Shown: in pieces, positions 25,501 to 33,568 of the stretch | Numbering within the stretch: position 1 is the first letter of the stretch | How the letters are laid out: every line of letters starts with the position of its first letter | Source: Myxococcota bacterium | GTDB lineage: Bacteria; Myxococcota; UBA727; JABDBI01 | Direction: 5' to 3' | Assembly: GCA_040387835.1 (NCBI GenBank) | Contig: JAZKCZ010000001.1 | Location: 325,444 to 389,443, forward strand | DNA length: 64,000 bases | Notes under the pieces: generated by a model | Database searches by the model: none | The model's input: the letters and a program-made list of their open reading frames with translations, nothing else | Told to the model about the DNA's origin: nothing | Program-made: the position numbers and the translations under genes

Positions 25501-28212
25501 CTTCTTCAAAACTATTTGATGCAACCAAAACTTAAAAAGCCCACTCGAAGGATTGTTATCTCAGCCGCGACTAAACAACTTGAAAGAGTAAGAACGAGCA
25601 CGTCATCTCCACAACTGATCAATGCACGAATTTCAAAAATGGTGTTGCCAGGCTCAATGTTTGGGATGATGCACTCCCTCGAAACGGTAGATTTGGGAAG
25701 AATCCTCAATACTCGCTTTGAAAGAAAGTATAATATTCCAACATATCCAACGCCAGAAGAGGTTCAGTCTGCTCAATCAAGAGTCATCGAGGCGCCTAAG
25801 TTAGAAGTTGTAGCAATGGCCCTTCCCGATGTAGTCGCGGCACAAGCTTTACAGCGAAAACTCATGCAAAGCCTAGAGGGCACCAGTCTACCCCCGCTCC
25901 CAATCCTGGTGCAAATGTTGGAGGAAGGAAGTCTCGATCCGGCCTATTTCAAGAGATTTGCAGATGGTGGTTTGTCAATTTTACAAAATGCCATCTATCC
26001 TTATTATGTTGCCGAGCTAAGAATTAGAAAAGGCGCTGAAACCACCACATTCTTTGACAAACCAGCTACCGCAAACGACCTTACATCCATTTTGCCTGTA
26101 CATGCGTCTCCGGAGGAGCAAGTTTCATTGATTCTCCGTGCAATTGCTATCATGGGCAGACCCTTAAATAAAAATGGCCTAGGAGGCAGTCCGTTTTCTG
26201 AACAACAAATTCAGCAATTCCGCCGAATGTCTTCTGTTGGAATGCAGGCAACGCCGTTTCAGGGAGCAGCGGGTTCTGGAAAAAGTAAGTCCATTGGCTT
26301 ATATCCTGAACTGACTGGCACAGATTTGCCGTTTATATTACATATCTCGCCTTTCCCTGAGAGAAATACACATAACTGGAGCTTGGCAAACTTACCGACA
26401 CCAGACACCAAAGGAACACCTGTAATTCACGCGACAATAGATGAACTAACTAGGTGGCTTGGTGTCAATCCAAAAGAAACATTTGGAAATGGGCTGGTGG
26501 TACTCGATGAATACGATAGCGCCAGATATATTCCTGTCAGGAAAATGTTGCTGGAGCGCGGAAAGCCTGCTTTTGAAATGTCGGCCACACGCAATAAAAA
26601 TGATATCGAATCGGTCCGAGCTAGGAATGATTATAAACTACGATTGCTTGATGCCTTACCCGGGCCAACAAGATCTGATTTAGCCGCCCTGACCAACCCC
26701 GCAAACCGCGCAGACCCGAATTATTTAAACACATATAAACGGGAAGCCTTCATTAAATGGTTCGATGAAAAGTATAAGGGACAAACTTCAGTTGATGCAA
26801 ATGTGGCAGTAGAACAGTTTATCACTCAGTTGACGGAAAAACGGAGGGCAAAAGTTGCCAAAGCCAAACTTGCATTGAAGGATTTGAGCGAGATGCAGGA
26901 CCTCCAATTCAAACGCTCCATGACCATTGAACAAGGTAGTTCCAATCAGCTAATTCAGAAAGCGGTCCAATTTCAGGTTGCCATTCCAGATAAAAATTGT
27001 GTTCTCGTAGAGTTACCTGAAGAGGAAACCCCTATTGAGCAGCAAGCTGATAATGCCGCCCTGCGATTAATGGCTGCAATTGAAACGAACCCAGATGAAA
27101 AGAACCCAGACTCACCAGTTGGGATCGCTTATCGAGATAGTTCAGGTCGGCTTCTTTATAAAATATGGCGAAATAGAAGTTGGACTACTGTGCCTGAGAA
27201 GCAATTTAGTGAAGAACCCTTGGCCAAAGTTTACTGCCTCTACACAAAGGATTCTCGTGGAGGAGACTTTAGGCAGTATAGTCGCGAACGCGTAGGTGGT
27301 GTATTTATGCATTACAATTCGGTTCCATTGAGTGATGAGCTGTATCAGAATTTAGGTAGAGACCGAAATAAAGTGACCGTTAGCTCAGCGCCAGTAACCA
27401 TCTACCTCACAAATCGCAAGATGAACCAAGCAAGCCTCGTATCCGAAGCGAAAGAAGCTCAACAAAGTAGCGATGCAGATGTCATTGAGCTTAGAGCTAA
27501 AGAGCGGGTCATCAAAGCAATGAAACAAGACTTGTTAAACAGAGCCGTCAAAATCCTGGGCAAAGATCCGCTCGTAGGCGAAGTTCGTAAGGCCCTAGAG
27601 AACTTGAACCTTACCCCTGAAGATTTTGACAAACCGGAAGGACAACCGGCTGCATTGTTGCGCAAAGTATATCAAGATATCGTTCAAAGTAGACAAGCAA
27701 AATTGGGCGGAGAATTAATTGGCGGCGCTGCGTTAGATGCTGCGCTCTTAGCGGGACCTCAATATAGCCCAGGCAAAACCATTCGTGAAATGCTTAAGCT
27801 AACAAATATACCATTAGATTCTGGCGACATTAATTCGTTAGAGTTGCAAAGAATTGAGCTTGTGCTAAAGAAAACGCCCGCGAATATGGACTTTTTTAAA
27901 AAGGACATGCTTGGGCTCCAGCAACTTAGGAATGTTAACCCTGCTGTCTTAATGCGTTTCGAAAAAGGAATTATTGAAACAACCGCTCAATGGGGAGAGC
28001 GCGCCGCATACTACGCTGGAGAGATTAAAAAACTCAGAGATCAGGAAGCGAAGAGGAAAGAACAGGAGGCCTCAGCCTTTGCGAGACAAGCTTCGAGAGC
28101 CACCTCCCGCGGCCGACCAACAACTCCTGGAGGACGCGGGATGTCCCGAAATAACTCTTTGGCGGGGCAAACAACGTTACCTTCACCCCGAGTAACGCCT
28201 CGCAAGCCATGA
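19570..28212 (+). CDS. Giant OTU protease / coiled-coil / DExD ATPase protein
   Basis: ATG at 19570 is chosen (2880 residues) because GGAG lies 5 nt before it; a TTG 18 nt upstream lacks this. In order: hydrophobic segments at about 80-130 and 158-210; an OTU cysteine-protease domain at about 340-505 with GDGNCW (Asp347, Cys350) and NHHYVIL (His501/502); an acidic Ser-rich linker (about 515-580); about 1200 residues of Ala/Glu/Gln/Lys-rich coiled coil (about 665-1860). A helicase-like ATPase follows: Walker A GAAGSGKS with Lys2238, DEYD at 2313-2316, SAT at 2338-2340, DSRGGDF near 2561, and QNLGRDR at 2593-2599. The tail is basic and Ser/Pro/Arg-rich. OTU enzymes cleave ubiquitin chains, and bacteria lack ubiquitin, so an action on a eukaryotic host is inferred. 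I know of no family with this whole layout. No signal peptide is seen. Confidence 0.85.
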   Translation: MTDRLGPTRGSPVADNLAEIDPVIRRLPSESVSDSFTLSNVGRLSAEQSISLLQPPAPVSLGKRLIGYIKSNLPDLSFRTLGLGAGIGVGVSQVYSAVATGATLAGGMTSILGPLSGIHAITESLATWRRLSTLKNAAGEPIKVPVREKVARVFFENLAPCVIGAAVTTLMLGGAIVSAFITGGAASPLLGLAVLKSAPVYLATQRVCSKLGQFACNRMFEAREPSVLERTYQSVKQRMFPKVRPESDIGLNEADTDSISVSDLGSVEENVRSGVSKVFVESLHRPAGIPDPGSRVNNAWYRQMLAEDEKGDPNSKEDGQDAFRAMPSHEPLQLPSRGLMYRNVVGDGNCWITAANYAFLSHFVNNADYRADFLRAHSTPSDPKEIRFLNLLKEMDAYVAKIGDISDNQLMSLITSPAYVGVIRDFTRDLCKQPQQDAYGGADELEKFSEYIKLQLPHLVLKADRQRGEERILPQLPGSEPLDWPVAEKQLVLVSSSGSNHHYVILETEENNESEFKSAFSGRSATARSLGSDEDSESAVSGSSVTARSSQSSGRLSTYDPDDDDDSESALSEGLEPEHYIQVIAELDEDTSNEMWHDTYMGLVSSLAAEDLDPQTKSKLAQLLGEFRAKSEKIHANRGRKPIVPLNELLDGINSYREYLESDAGQAETLDTLRRKRRAMAFNLDQLRRAHAQVEGVHENVADFQKLIDLLNTRIAAHTRAETIGLEADLEDPRVRQLQDSVEVLGAKLNAAKDEAAAATRRVSEVQEELSKQAAANVDNIQAGALFAATAVAAQFEAEQERQQGLLRTAKEAERNALAKAADLTKELRGEIGELQQQNARLVTHYRSRLSQLENKNQQILSEKQRQVERLKREVTDSNTRGAKAKRRADEALTQAQQQHQRLNRQSARAEAVLRQQIETLEANSREATSRYDAAIFQRDQAFNFASQTVSDSETRLRYDIGGQELAMREMFAKLEVGARTAIEADAKKTLSDLASTKTEMEQLRADLAKEQQSMQQMAADKFQLGLAMGVTIAVGSQTRKTPEETIERNKRLQAAHARISELEMQIRQLSDTKYMPALEALSDEYEAKLTTMRKQLQKAGAEIDKAKGRAAEQATKSTLATLRAQAQKSEAEFARLTQESESIQSLIRQEADTKISALESTIDEQSRTIADLQQGLADAQKAAPALFAAGHASGATSAAVEFSRTAQADIVRSVNETERVAQRMAAARTQEIESQLKAVLANRAADRAQLETQYSAKLSNSLARLEAANKQKSAELANLQARLEQAQKSSNKAALKDAQNAVVAAEGRQRSLQSQMQSEINQLKIKLSDLEKQRNEMADALEKAGNDLIASKAFFKWKNVVEKRKLETAKKTHEAEIARLNAELATVRSAGSSLETNLENQIREQREETMAAYASGLAHAATFVDGLENETRQTLEVLEAETRSALVATRNRASHNVRTLDFYRDSIRLLRIDLDSGESRQRLVTNEFIEREKSFRAAIHELAERITQLELQLKNSTGNNKALSEQLAQSKTIAAAVFSELEGLARSHAQSSLFAEMGAKLEVVLKATEGAARDALVLEEQTASQSLSTQAQLLSATASEERSRQGIENSFNGLMITAAEGLARAQNVEQMTASLQMYAAPLVLQLQELAARQRGTASEMEAFNQLKTAWDMSMSDALVNMQSRAVEAEGPQRAEIIAEEIAVFQTQIAAAFEEGASRQQVIESRQQFIKQSIVEATESLNRVKTMHEAESALKKLAQTNLLQLGEQERRAAIGSAAQVKLDAEYANMQAAMQAMKSRLNLSELDANLRNHMDSLKEAFLESHAGKERVVTEDTEAALAQLQKIKEEAIDLAIQELADEEGTNASHVSDDEMESPRIEAPKEDDAKWMPYVEAGAALPQYLLAEAKARFLALAERVDIDDTKKAEISKIAAENTPEYRDLVGQALENQMLFAAALGKLILRTPSGRSDEIDTAGQILLQNYLMQPKLKKPTRRIVISAATKQLERVRTSTSSPQLINARISKMVLPGSMFGMMHSLETVDLGRILNTRFERKYNIPTYPTPEEVQSAQSRVIEAPKLEVVAMALPDVVAAQALQRKLMQSLEGTSLPPLPILVQMLEEGSLDPAYFKRFADGGLSILQNAIYPYYVAELRIRKGAETTTFFDKPATANDLTSILPVHASPEEQVSLILRAIAIMGRPLNKNGLGGSPFSEQQIQQFRRMSSVGMQATPFQGAAGSGKSKSIGLYPELTGTDLPFILHISPFPERNTHNWSLANLPTPDTKGTPVIHATIDELTRWLGVNPKETFGNGLVVLDEYDSARYIPVRKMLLERGKPAFEMSATRNKNDIESVRARNDYKLRLLDALPGPTRSDLAALTNPANRADPNYLNTYKREAFIKWFDEKYKGQTSVDANVAVEQFITQLTEKRRAKVAKAKLALKDLSEMQDLQFKRSMTIEQGSSNQLIQKAVQFQVAIPDKNCVLVELPEEETPIEQQADNAALRLMAAIETNPDEKNPDSPVGIAYRDSSGRLLYKIWRNRSWTTVPEKQFSEEPLAKVYCLYTKDSRGGDFRQYSRERVGGVFMHYNSVPLSDELYQNLGRDRNKVTVSSAPVTIYLTNRKMNQASLVSEAKEAQQSSDADVIELRAKERVIKAMKQDLLNRAVKILGKDPLVGEVRKALENLNLTPEDFDKPEGQPAALLRKVYQDIVQSRQAKLGGELIGGAALDAALLAGPQYSPGKTIREMLKLTNIPLDSGDINSLELQRIELVLKKTPANMDFFKKDMLGLQQLRNVNPAVLMRFEKGIIETTAQWGERAAYYAGEIKKLRDQEAKRKEQEASAFARQASRATSRGRPTTPGGRGMSRNNSLAGQTTLPSPRVTPRKP

Positions 28213-28356
28213 GAAATCTGAAGAGATTATGAAACTTCGCTGAAGGGAAGCCGCAGCGGCTAGGGTCCAAAAAGAGCAGGCTCGCCAGAGAGCTCATCAA
28301 ATTGGAGCCCTTGTGAGGCCTTTTATCGGGCTTCTAAGTAGAACTAGTGCATCCTA
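28213..28356. other. Intergenic gap after the giant gene
   Basis: This stretch holds no open frame with support. There is a small stem AGCCG-CAG-CGGCT at 28249-28261 and a weak AGCCC/GGGCT pairing further on, near TTTTATCGGG. Neither is a convincing terminator. Confidence 0.4.
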
Positions 28357-28384
28357 TTGATAAGTTTCGCGCGCCTGTTATAAT
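28357..28384 (+). promoter_or_regulatory. Sigma-70-type promoter for the exported orphan at 28417
   Basis: TTGATA at 28357-28362 and a perfect TATAAT at 28379-28384 are separated by 16 bp. The start codon lies 33 nt after the -10, with AGGCG as ribosome site. This shows the orphan can be transcribed on its own, apart from the giant-gene operon. Confidence 0.7.
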
Positions 28385-28416
28385 TGTTGCTAATATTTAT
28401 TTAAATAGGCGCAATT

Positions 28417-29487
28417 ATGAATACGAATTTAAAAACATTAAGTTTGGCTTTAATGCTGGTAACTTTTATCGTTTCTCCTGCTAGTGCTCTTAGACGTGAA
28501 ACTGTGGTTGTTGACATAGACCAGGATGACGAGCTTCAATTGGAAACAATGCGGCAAGAAGGCGATATCGCAGGCGCAATGCTGATGGCGAATATGCTCC
28601 TTGAGCTCGGGGACCCATGGTACGGCGAATATATCGAACTATTAAACATCTATTCTGCTTACGTCCGAAACTCGGCAAATGGCGAGTTCGGCTTAGCAGC
28701 CGCAGATGCGCTTGGCATGGTTGGGCACTTTGAAAGATGGAATTGGAGCGAGCATGTCACTTATTATTCGGACAAAATTAAAATTCTTAAAAAATGGGAT
28801 GCTTCGAATGAGCTAATTCGAGCTTTAGAACAGGATTTAAGTGCTCCCAATTTTCGCTCTGTAGCATCAAAGGCCGTTAAGAATTTTGTGGCATCACGGG
28901 AAGCTCTTAATACACGCTCATATTATAAATCACTCCACCAAGGCTTAGAAGAAGCTTTTTCGGTTGTGGATTGCGCCAAACGGCTGGTGGGATTTTGGAG
29001 TGATGCTTCCAGGCATTGTTCGTCTGATACGCGAATTGATGATGCCATTGTTAAAATAAATGGAAAAATAGCTGCTTTTGAGGCCGAAGAGCGTAGGCGG
29101 GATATTTTGGTTAACTTCGATAAGAAAGTGGGGCATTTGGTTGACTTTGAGCGAGGTAATCGGGGATCGGTAGTGAAGGCTGAAGCGAAGGCTTTTGCGG
29201 ATATTCTTGCTCAAGTGCCAAAACCATTGCAAACCCAGAAACCAAATCGACGACCGGCCAAAAAATCGGCAAAGAAGAAAGCTTCAAACGAGAGCGTGCA
29301 GGCTTTTGAATTGCGCGTATTGGCTGAAAATCGCGACAATAGGCTGCTCAATCTCGCGGCTGCCTATGAAGAGAGCGAACGCCGTGCTTGGGAAGCTGCA
29401 CAGGCTGCGGCGCAAAGAAAGAGTGAACGTATTTTGAAGCTGGCTCGGCCTCATGTGGGTGGAGTGGGGACAGTGTCTGTTCAGTAG
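28417..29487 (+). CDS. Exported helical orphan protein
   Basis: The 356-residue product has a clear signal peptide (about 1-25, ending SPASALRR). The mature protein is predicted almost wholly helical, with a pair of Cys near 195-210 (VVDCAKRL, then SRHCSSD). A Lys/Arg-rich patch (RRPAKKSAKKKAS) lies at about 285-300, and the C-terminus is a coiled-coil-like, Ala/Arg-rich segment. No family is recognised. It has its own near-consensus promoter. It stands just after the giant OTU gene, so it may belong to the same accessory block. A repeat of family D lies just beyond its stop. Confidence 0.72.
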   Translation: MNTNLKTLSLALMLVTFIVSPASALRRETVVVDIDQDDELQLETMRQEGDIAGAMLMANMLLELGDPWYGEYIELLNIYSAYVRNSANGEFGLAAADALGMVGHFERWNWSEHVTYYSDKIKILKKWDASNELIRALEQDLSAPNFRSVASKAVKNFVASREALNTRSYYKSLHQGLEEAFSVVDCAKRLVGFWSDASRHCSSDTRIDDAIVKINGKIAAFEAEERRRDILVNFDKKVGHLVDFERGNRGSVVKAEAKAFADILAQVPKPLQTQKPNRRPAKKSAKKKASNESVQAFELRVLAENRDNRLLNLAAAYEESERRAWEAAQAAAQRKSERILKLARPHVGGVGTVSVQ

Positions 29488-29490
29488 AGA

Positions 29491-29527
29491 GCGTGGATTG
29501 CCGCGTCGCTTTGCTCCTCGCAATGAC
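29491..29527. repeat. Family D dispersed repeat (CGTCATTGCGAGG type)
   Basis: The segment holds GGATTGC, then CGCGTCGCTTTGCTCC, then GCAATGACG, with ATTGC/GCAAT inverted ends. It sits between convergent genes. On the minus strand it reads CGTCATTGCGAGGAGCAAAG, a type of interspersed element found in many bacterial genomes. In translation it gives the familiar artefact RSKATRQS. Confidence 0.7.
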
Positions 29528-29532
29528 GGTGG

Positions 29533-29748
29533 TCACTGCGGGTTTTCTTTTAGATAGTCTTTTGAAAAGCGATATAAGGTTCGGCCTGCGGCGGCGATGC
29601 CTAAGCAGGCGCCTGTGATGAGGCCCCAGGGGGAGATGTCGAAGTAGCGTTCGGCGACGTAGCCCAGGGCGCCGCCTACGATGACGCAGAGGCCTATTTC
29701 TAGGCCGATGACGCTCGCTTTGATGTAGGATCGGTAGAAATCGCTCAT
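29533..29748 (-). CDS. AtpI/AtpQ-like small membrane protein of the ATP synthase cluster
   Basis: The 71-residue protein has two membrane helices (about 12-33, VIGLEIGLCVIVGGALGYVA, and 40-58, GLITGACLGIAAAGRTLYRF). The Gly-rich first helix and short length match the AtpI/ATPase gene 1 family, which helps assemble the c-ring. It overlaps the thioesterase gene by 4 nt and is the last gene of the minus-strand atp cluster. Confidence 0.8.
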   Translation of the reverse strand: MSDFYRSYIKASVIGLEIGLCVIVGGALGYVAERYFDISPWGLITGACLGIAAAGRTLYRFSKDYLKENPQ

Positions 29749-30194
29749 GATTGGGTCAAGAAGGCGCGCATATTGGCGGGAATGGGCATTGACTTGCCCA
29801 GGTCTAGATTCACGCAGACGGTGGTAATTTCAGCTTTGAAAGAAGGGGTTTGGTCATGCTTTCGAATGATTTCAAAGCCTGTTTTTAACGAGCTATTACC
29901 CACGTTTAAAATGCGAATGGAAACTTGAGCGATATCGCCGTGTTTTAAGGGGGCCAAATATTCGCCCGAAGCTTTAACAGCGGGAAAGCCCCAACGTTGT
30001 TTGTCGATCGCTTCAGGGTAGCCCACCGGGGCCTTTGTGTTGATCCAGTCTTCGAAAGCGTTGTGGCAGTACTCAAAAAATCTCGGGTAGTACAGCCAGC
30101 CGGCGGCATCGATATCAGCGAAACGCACCGGGCGTTCGATGGTGAAGTTAGCCTGCAAGTGCTTCTGCTCCGGAGATGATTTCAACCAACTCAC
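29745..30194 (-). CDS. YbgC/4HBT-family acyl-CoA thioesterase
   Basis: The 149-residue hotdog-fold protein carries the 4HBT signature RFADIDAAGWLYYPRFFEYC, with the catalytic Asp in ADID. The usual later strands follow (GEYLAPLKHGDIAQVSIRIL). Such enzymes hydrolyse short or long acyl-CoA or acyl-ACP thioesters; the substrate cannot be read here. The apparent start at 30194 overlaps the end of atpG by 47 nt, and no later good start is visible. It is an unusual passenger between atpG and the AtpI-like gene. Confidence 0.82.
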   Translation of the reverse strand: MSWLKSSPEQKHLQANFTIERPVRFADIDAAGWLYYPRFFEYCHNAFEDWINTKAPVGYPEAIDKQRWGFPAVKASGEYLAPLKHGDIAQVSIRILNVGNSSLKTGFEIIRKHDQTPSFKAEITTVCVNLDLGKSMPIPANMRAFLTQS

Positions 30195-31020
30195 TGGTAA
30201 TCGCAGCTTGTCTGGCCCTGTTGTATTTGAGGGTCAACGAGCTGATGACTTCCTTCGCATTTCTCGTGGCTGAGTCCATGGCACTCATGCGGGCGCCATG
30301 TTCGGATGCAACGGATTCTAAAAATGACTGGTAAAGCTGCGTGGCTAAATGCATTGGCAATAGTTGTTCTAAGAGCTCACTCTTGGAGGGCTCGTAAATG
30401 TAGTCTACCGGGTCATTGAGCACTTCCACCGGCTGAATGGGCAGCAGGCGCTTGACCACCACCTCTTGAGAAATGGCACTTTTGAACTTGTTGTACACCA
30501 AATAGAGGGCGTCTACGTGGTCGGTGACATAGGACTCACTCAGCTCGTCAGCGATCTGAGTCGCTTTCAAATAGCTCGGGTGTTCTAAAACGCCGGCGTA
30601 GTTGGTGCGGATGTTGACCCCTTCCCTTTTCATGGCTTCAAAGCCTTTTCGGCCTAAAGTGGAAACACGGATCTCATCGTGGACCTCGCCCATTTCTTTG
30701 AGAAAGCGAGACGCCCTTCTGATGACGTTGGAGTTAAAGGCACCGCAGAGGCCTCGCTCTGAGGTTAGTACCAACAGCTCTACCCGTTTGAGGACTGGGT
30801 GAACTTCTAATAGAGGGTGTGGCAAAGCACCTTGGTTTTCGAGCCTTTTGGCGATTCGGCCAACGACTTCGTCAACCTCTTGCGCATAAGGCCTGGCATT
30901 TTTCACTTCTTCTTGAGCGCGCCTCAGTTTGGATGCCGCCACCATTTTCATGGCTTTGGTGATCTTCTCTGAGCTTTTGACGCTCTTGATGCGGGTGCGG
31001 ATGTCTCTTAAAGATGCCAT
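30148..31020 (-). CDS. atpG: ATP synthase F1 gamma subunit
   Basis: The 290-residue central stalk subunit is recognised from its N-terminus (SLRDIRTRIKSVKSSEKITK), LTSERGLCGAFNSNVIRRA and the C-terminal helix RNAKEVISSLTLKYNRARQA. It rotates inside the alpha3-beta3 ring. It follows atpA by 3 nt. Confidence 0.97.
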   Translation of the reverse strand: MASLRDIRTRIKSVKSSEKITKAMKMVAASKLRRAQEEVKNARPYAQEVDEVVGRIAKRLENQGALPHPLLEVHPVLKRVELLVLTSERGLCGAFNSNVIRRASRFLKEMGEVHDEIRVSTLGRKGFEAMKREGVNIRTNYAGVLEHPSYLKATQIADELSESYVTDHVDALYLVYNKFKSAISQEVVVKRLLPIQPVEVLNDPVDYIYEPSKSELLEQLLPMHLATQLYQSFLESVASEHGARMSAMDSATRNAKEVISSLTLKYNRARQAAITSELVEIISGAEALAG

Positions 31021-31023
31021 CTT

Positions 31024-32562
31024 TTATGCCTCGAATATTTGTTCAAACGCCAGCAAAGCTTGATTTAAACGTTCTTTGAGCTCTCCCTCGATTTTCTTTT
31101 TAGGATTATCGCGGATGCTGCTCAAGATATCGCCATGTTGGGCTCTCATGTAGGCGATCATTTCATCGGCATAACGCGAGATATCTTTAGGCTCGATATG
31201 ACGAACGAAAGTCGCATTTGAGTCAGCGCCTTTGTTTTGAGTGGCTGCATAAATCTGAACGATTTGCTCTTCCACGGCTAACGGGCTGTATTGCTTTTGC
31301 TTTAGCAATTCGAACATTCGTTGCCCTCTGGCAATCTGCTCCGTGGTCGCTTTGTCCAAATCTGAGCCGAACTGGGCGAAGGCCGCAAGTTCGCGGTACT
31401 GTGCCAAGTTTAGACGCATGGTACCAGCGAGTTGTTTCATCGAAGCAATTTGTGCTGCCCCGCCCACGCGAGATACAGACAAGCCAACGTTTACCGCAGG
31501 GCGCTGACCTGAGAAGAATAAGTCGGACTCTAAGTAAATCTGACCGTCGGTAATCGAAATTACGTTGGTTGGAATGTACGCTGAAACGTCGCCCGCTTGG
31601 GTTTCTACGATGGGCAAGGCCGTTAAGCTACCGCCGCCTTTTGCTTTGGACATTTTTGCGGCGCGTTCTAAAAGACGGCTGTGGAGATAAAACACGTCGC
31701 CGGGGAACGCTTCACGTCCCGGTGGTCTGCGCAATAGCAAGGACATCTGGCGGTACGCCACAGCTTGTTTGGATAAATCGTCGTAGACAATCAAGGCATG
31801 CTGGCCGTTGTCGCGCCAGTATTCACCGATCGCAGCACCCGTGTATGGGGCTAAAAACTGTAGGGGTGCTGGATCTGCTGCAGTTGCCGAGATCACCACG
31901 GTGTAGTCCATGGCGCCATGTTTACGCAACTTGTCTACGACCTGAGCAACGGTTGATTGCTTTTGACCGATGGCCACATAGATGCATTTTACGCCAGTGT
32001 TCTTCTGGTTCAAAATGGTGTCGAGCGCGATGGCGGTTTTACCAGTCTGGCGATCGCCAATGATAAGCTCGCGTTGTCCCCTGCCCACTGGGATCATGGC
32101 ATCGATGGCTTTAATGCCAGTCTGCATTGGCTCGGAAACGGGCTCGCGGGCAATAATGCCGGGTGCTTTGGTTTCAATCAAGCGCCGCTCGGTAGCAATA
32201 ATTGGTCCGCGTTCGTCGATTGGCTCGCCCAAGCCGTTTAATACACGGCCCAAAACGGCATCGCCCACACCAACATCGGCGATATTGCCGGTGCGGCGAA
32301 CGGTGTCACCTTCACGGATGCCGGCATCGGAGCCCATGATGGCTATACCAACGTTATGCTCTTCAAGGTTTAAAATCAGGCCTTTGACGTTGTTGGCAAA
32401 CTCGACCAACTCGCCCGCTTTGGCTTTTTCTAGGCCATAAACACGGGCCACGCCGTCGCCTACTTTGAGGACCGTACCGGTTTCAGCCACCTGAGTGCGG
32501 GTGTCAAAGTTCTTAATTTGATCTTCGATAACGCGAGATACTTCTTCTGCTCTTAGTTGCAT
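31024..32562 (-). CDS. atpA: ATP synthase F1 alpha subunit
   Basis: The 512-residue subunit is full length. It has the N-terminal [18 protein letters not shown], Walker [15 protein letters not shown], and [20 protein letters not shown] with [19 protein letters not shown]. It forms the non-catalytic nucleotide sites of F1. The start overlaps the atpH end by 10 nt. Confidence 0.98.
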   Translation of the reverse strand: MQLRAEEVSRVIEDQIKNFDTRTQVAETGTVLKVGDGVARVYGLEKAKAGELVEFANNVKGLILNLEEHNVGIAIMGSDAGIREGDTVRRTGNIADVGVGDAVLGRVLNGLGEPIDERGPIIATERRLIETKAPGIIAREPVSEPMQTGIKAIDAMIPVGRGQRELIIGDRQTGKTAIALDTILNQKNTGVKCIYVAIGQKQSTVAQVVDKLRKHGAMDYTVVISATAADPAPLQFLAPYTGAAIGEYWRDNGQHALIVYDDLSKQAVAYRQMSLLLRRPPGREAFPGDVFYLHSRLLERAAKMSKAKGGGSLTALPIVETQAGDVSAYIPTNVISITDGQIYLESDLFFSGQRPAVNVGLSVSRVGGAAQIASMKQLAGTMRLNLAQYRELAAFAQFGSDLDKATTEQIARGQRMFELLKQKQYSPLAVEEQIVQIYAATQNKGADSNATFVRHIEPKDISRYADEMIAYMRAQHGDILSSIRDNPKKKIEGELKERLNQALLAFEQIFEA

Positions 32563-33056
32563 AAAACCCTTCTTAATTGAGAAAGTTGTGTCTCCAAAGT
32601 GGAGTCAAATACCAAACCGCCAATTTGTGCTCGAACGCCTCCGAGCACACTGGGGTCGACTTTAGATTCTGGAACGACGGGCCTGCCCAAACGTCCAATC
32701 AAACTTTGGGTAATTTCGTCTAACTGATTTGGTGTTAACGCGTGGGCGCTGGTGATTTCAGCGCGCAGGCGGCCGAGCTTCATATCCAATTCACGGCCAT
32801 AAGCGGTGCGAAGTTCGGGGATAATTTCGGTTCGATTGCTTTCGATGAGCATCTCCAAACAACGCGTCAGGATTGGGCTTAGTTCCAGTTTGTGGACAAG
32901 CTGCAGGCGTTCAGTGTTGCTGAATGCTGGGTTTTCCAAAAGCTTTTTAAGGGCTGTGTGCTCATAGCAGTTTGCAAGCGAGTCTAGCTCAAACTCGAGT
33001 TCGGTGGATAAGGCGATGAGAGCTCTTGCGTACCGTTTGGCAATGGCTGGATTCAT
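32553..33056 (-). CDS. atpH: ATP synthase delta subunit
   Basis: This 167-residue OSCP/delta subunit begins [13 protein letters not shown]. It ends with the family segment [20 protein letters not shown], followed by LSQLRR. It links the b stalk to the top of F1. It overlaps atpF by 4 nt and atpA by 10 nt, as in standard atp operons. Confidence 0.95.
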   Translation of the reverse strand: MNPAIAKRYARALIALSTELEFELDSLANCYEHTALKKLLENPAFSNTERLQLVHKLELSPILTRCLEMLIESNRTEIIPELRTAYGRELDMKLGRLRAEITSAHALTPNQLDEITQSLIGRLGRPVVPESKVDPSVLGGVRAQIGGLVFDSTLETQLSQLRRVLCN

Positions 33057-33568
33057 GCGTGTCCCTCCGTCGTATCTCTGACGAAATTGGCGTAGAGTTT
33101 TGTGTCTAAGGCTTCACCCAAAGGCAGATTGCTTTCTGCGGCGGTAAGGATTTTGGCAGCGATCTCTTGTTTAAGCTCGTGAAGTGCTCTGGTGACTTCG
33201 GCTTTTAGAGTTTGCTGAGAATCTTTTTGAATTTGGAGGGCGATTTGCTCGGCTTCTAGTTTGAGGCGATTGCGCTCCAGTTCACCTTGGGTCAAAAAGT
33301 CTGATTTCATGCGGGCGATTTCGTTGTCTAGTTCCAGCAGGCGCCTCTCGCATTCTTGCAATTTGGCTTCGGCATCAAGACGGGCGCGCCTGCCTTCTTC
33401 AATGGCTAGGCGGATTTCGTCAGAGCGATTTTGCAAATAGGTAGCCACAGGCTTTTTGGCGAAGTGCCATAGAAAACCTAGGAAGATGAAGAAAGTGACC
33501 AGCATCCAACCGATGGCTGGATTGTCTTGATATGCACTGCCGAGTCCCCACCAGTTGATACTATGCAT
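33053..33568 (-). CDS. atpF: ATP synthase Fo b subunit
   Basis: ATG at 33568 gives 171 residues with GGAG about 8 nt upstream; a longer frame from 33607 has no support. One membrane helix (about 20-38, GWMLVTFFIFLGFLWHFAKK) precedes a long charged coiled coil forming the stator. Paired with the b' gene, which it overlaps by 8 nt, it makes the heterodimeric stalk typical of many proteobacterial and photosynthetic lineages. Confidence 0.9.
   Translation of the reverse strand: MHSINWWGLGSAYQDNPAIGWMLVTFFIFLGFLWHFAKKPVATYLQNRSDEIRLAIEEGRRARLDAEAKLQECERRLLELDNEIARMKSDFLTQGELERNRLKLEAEQIALQIQKDSQQTLKAEVTRALHELKQEIAAKILTAAESNLPLGEALDTKLYANFVRDTTEGHA

Noticed and set aside
28213-28340. Terminator after the giant gene
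   Set aside because: The only stems (AGCCG-CAG-CGGCT and AGCCC/GGGCT) are short or have long loops and lack a T-run.
29284-29536. Small minus-strand frames containing ARSKATRQS
   Set aside because: This peptide is the well-known translation artefact of a family D type repeat, not a protein.
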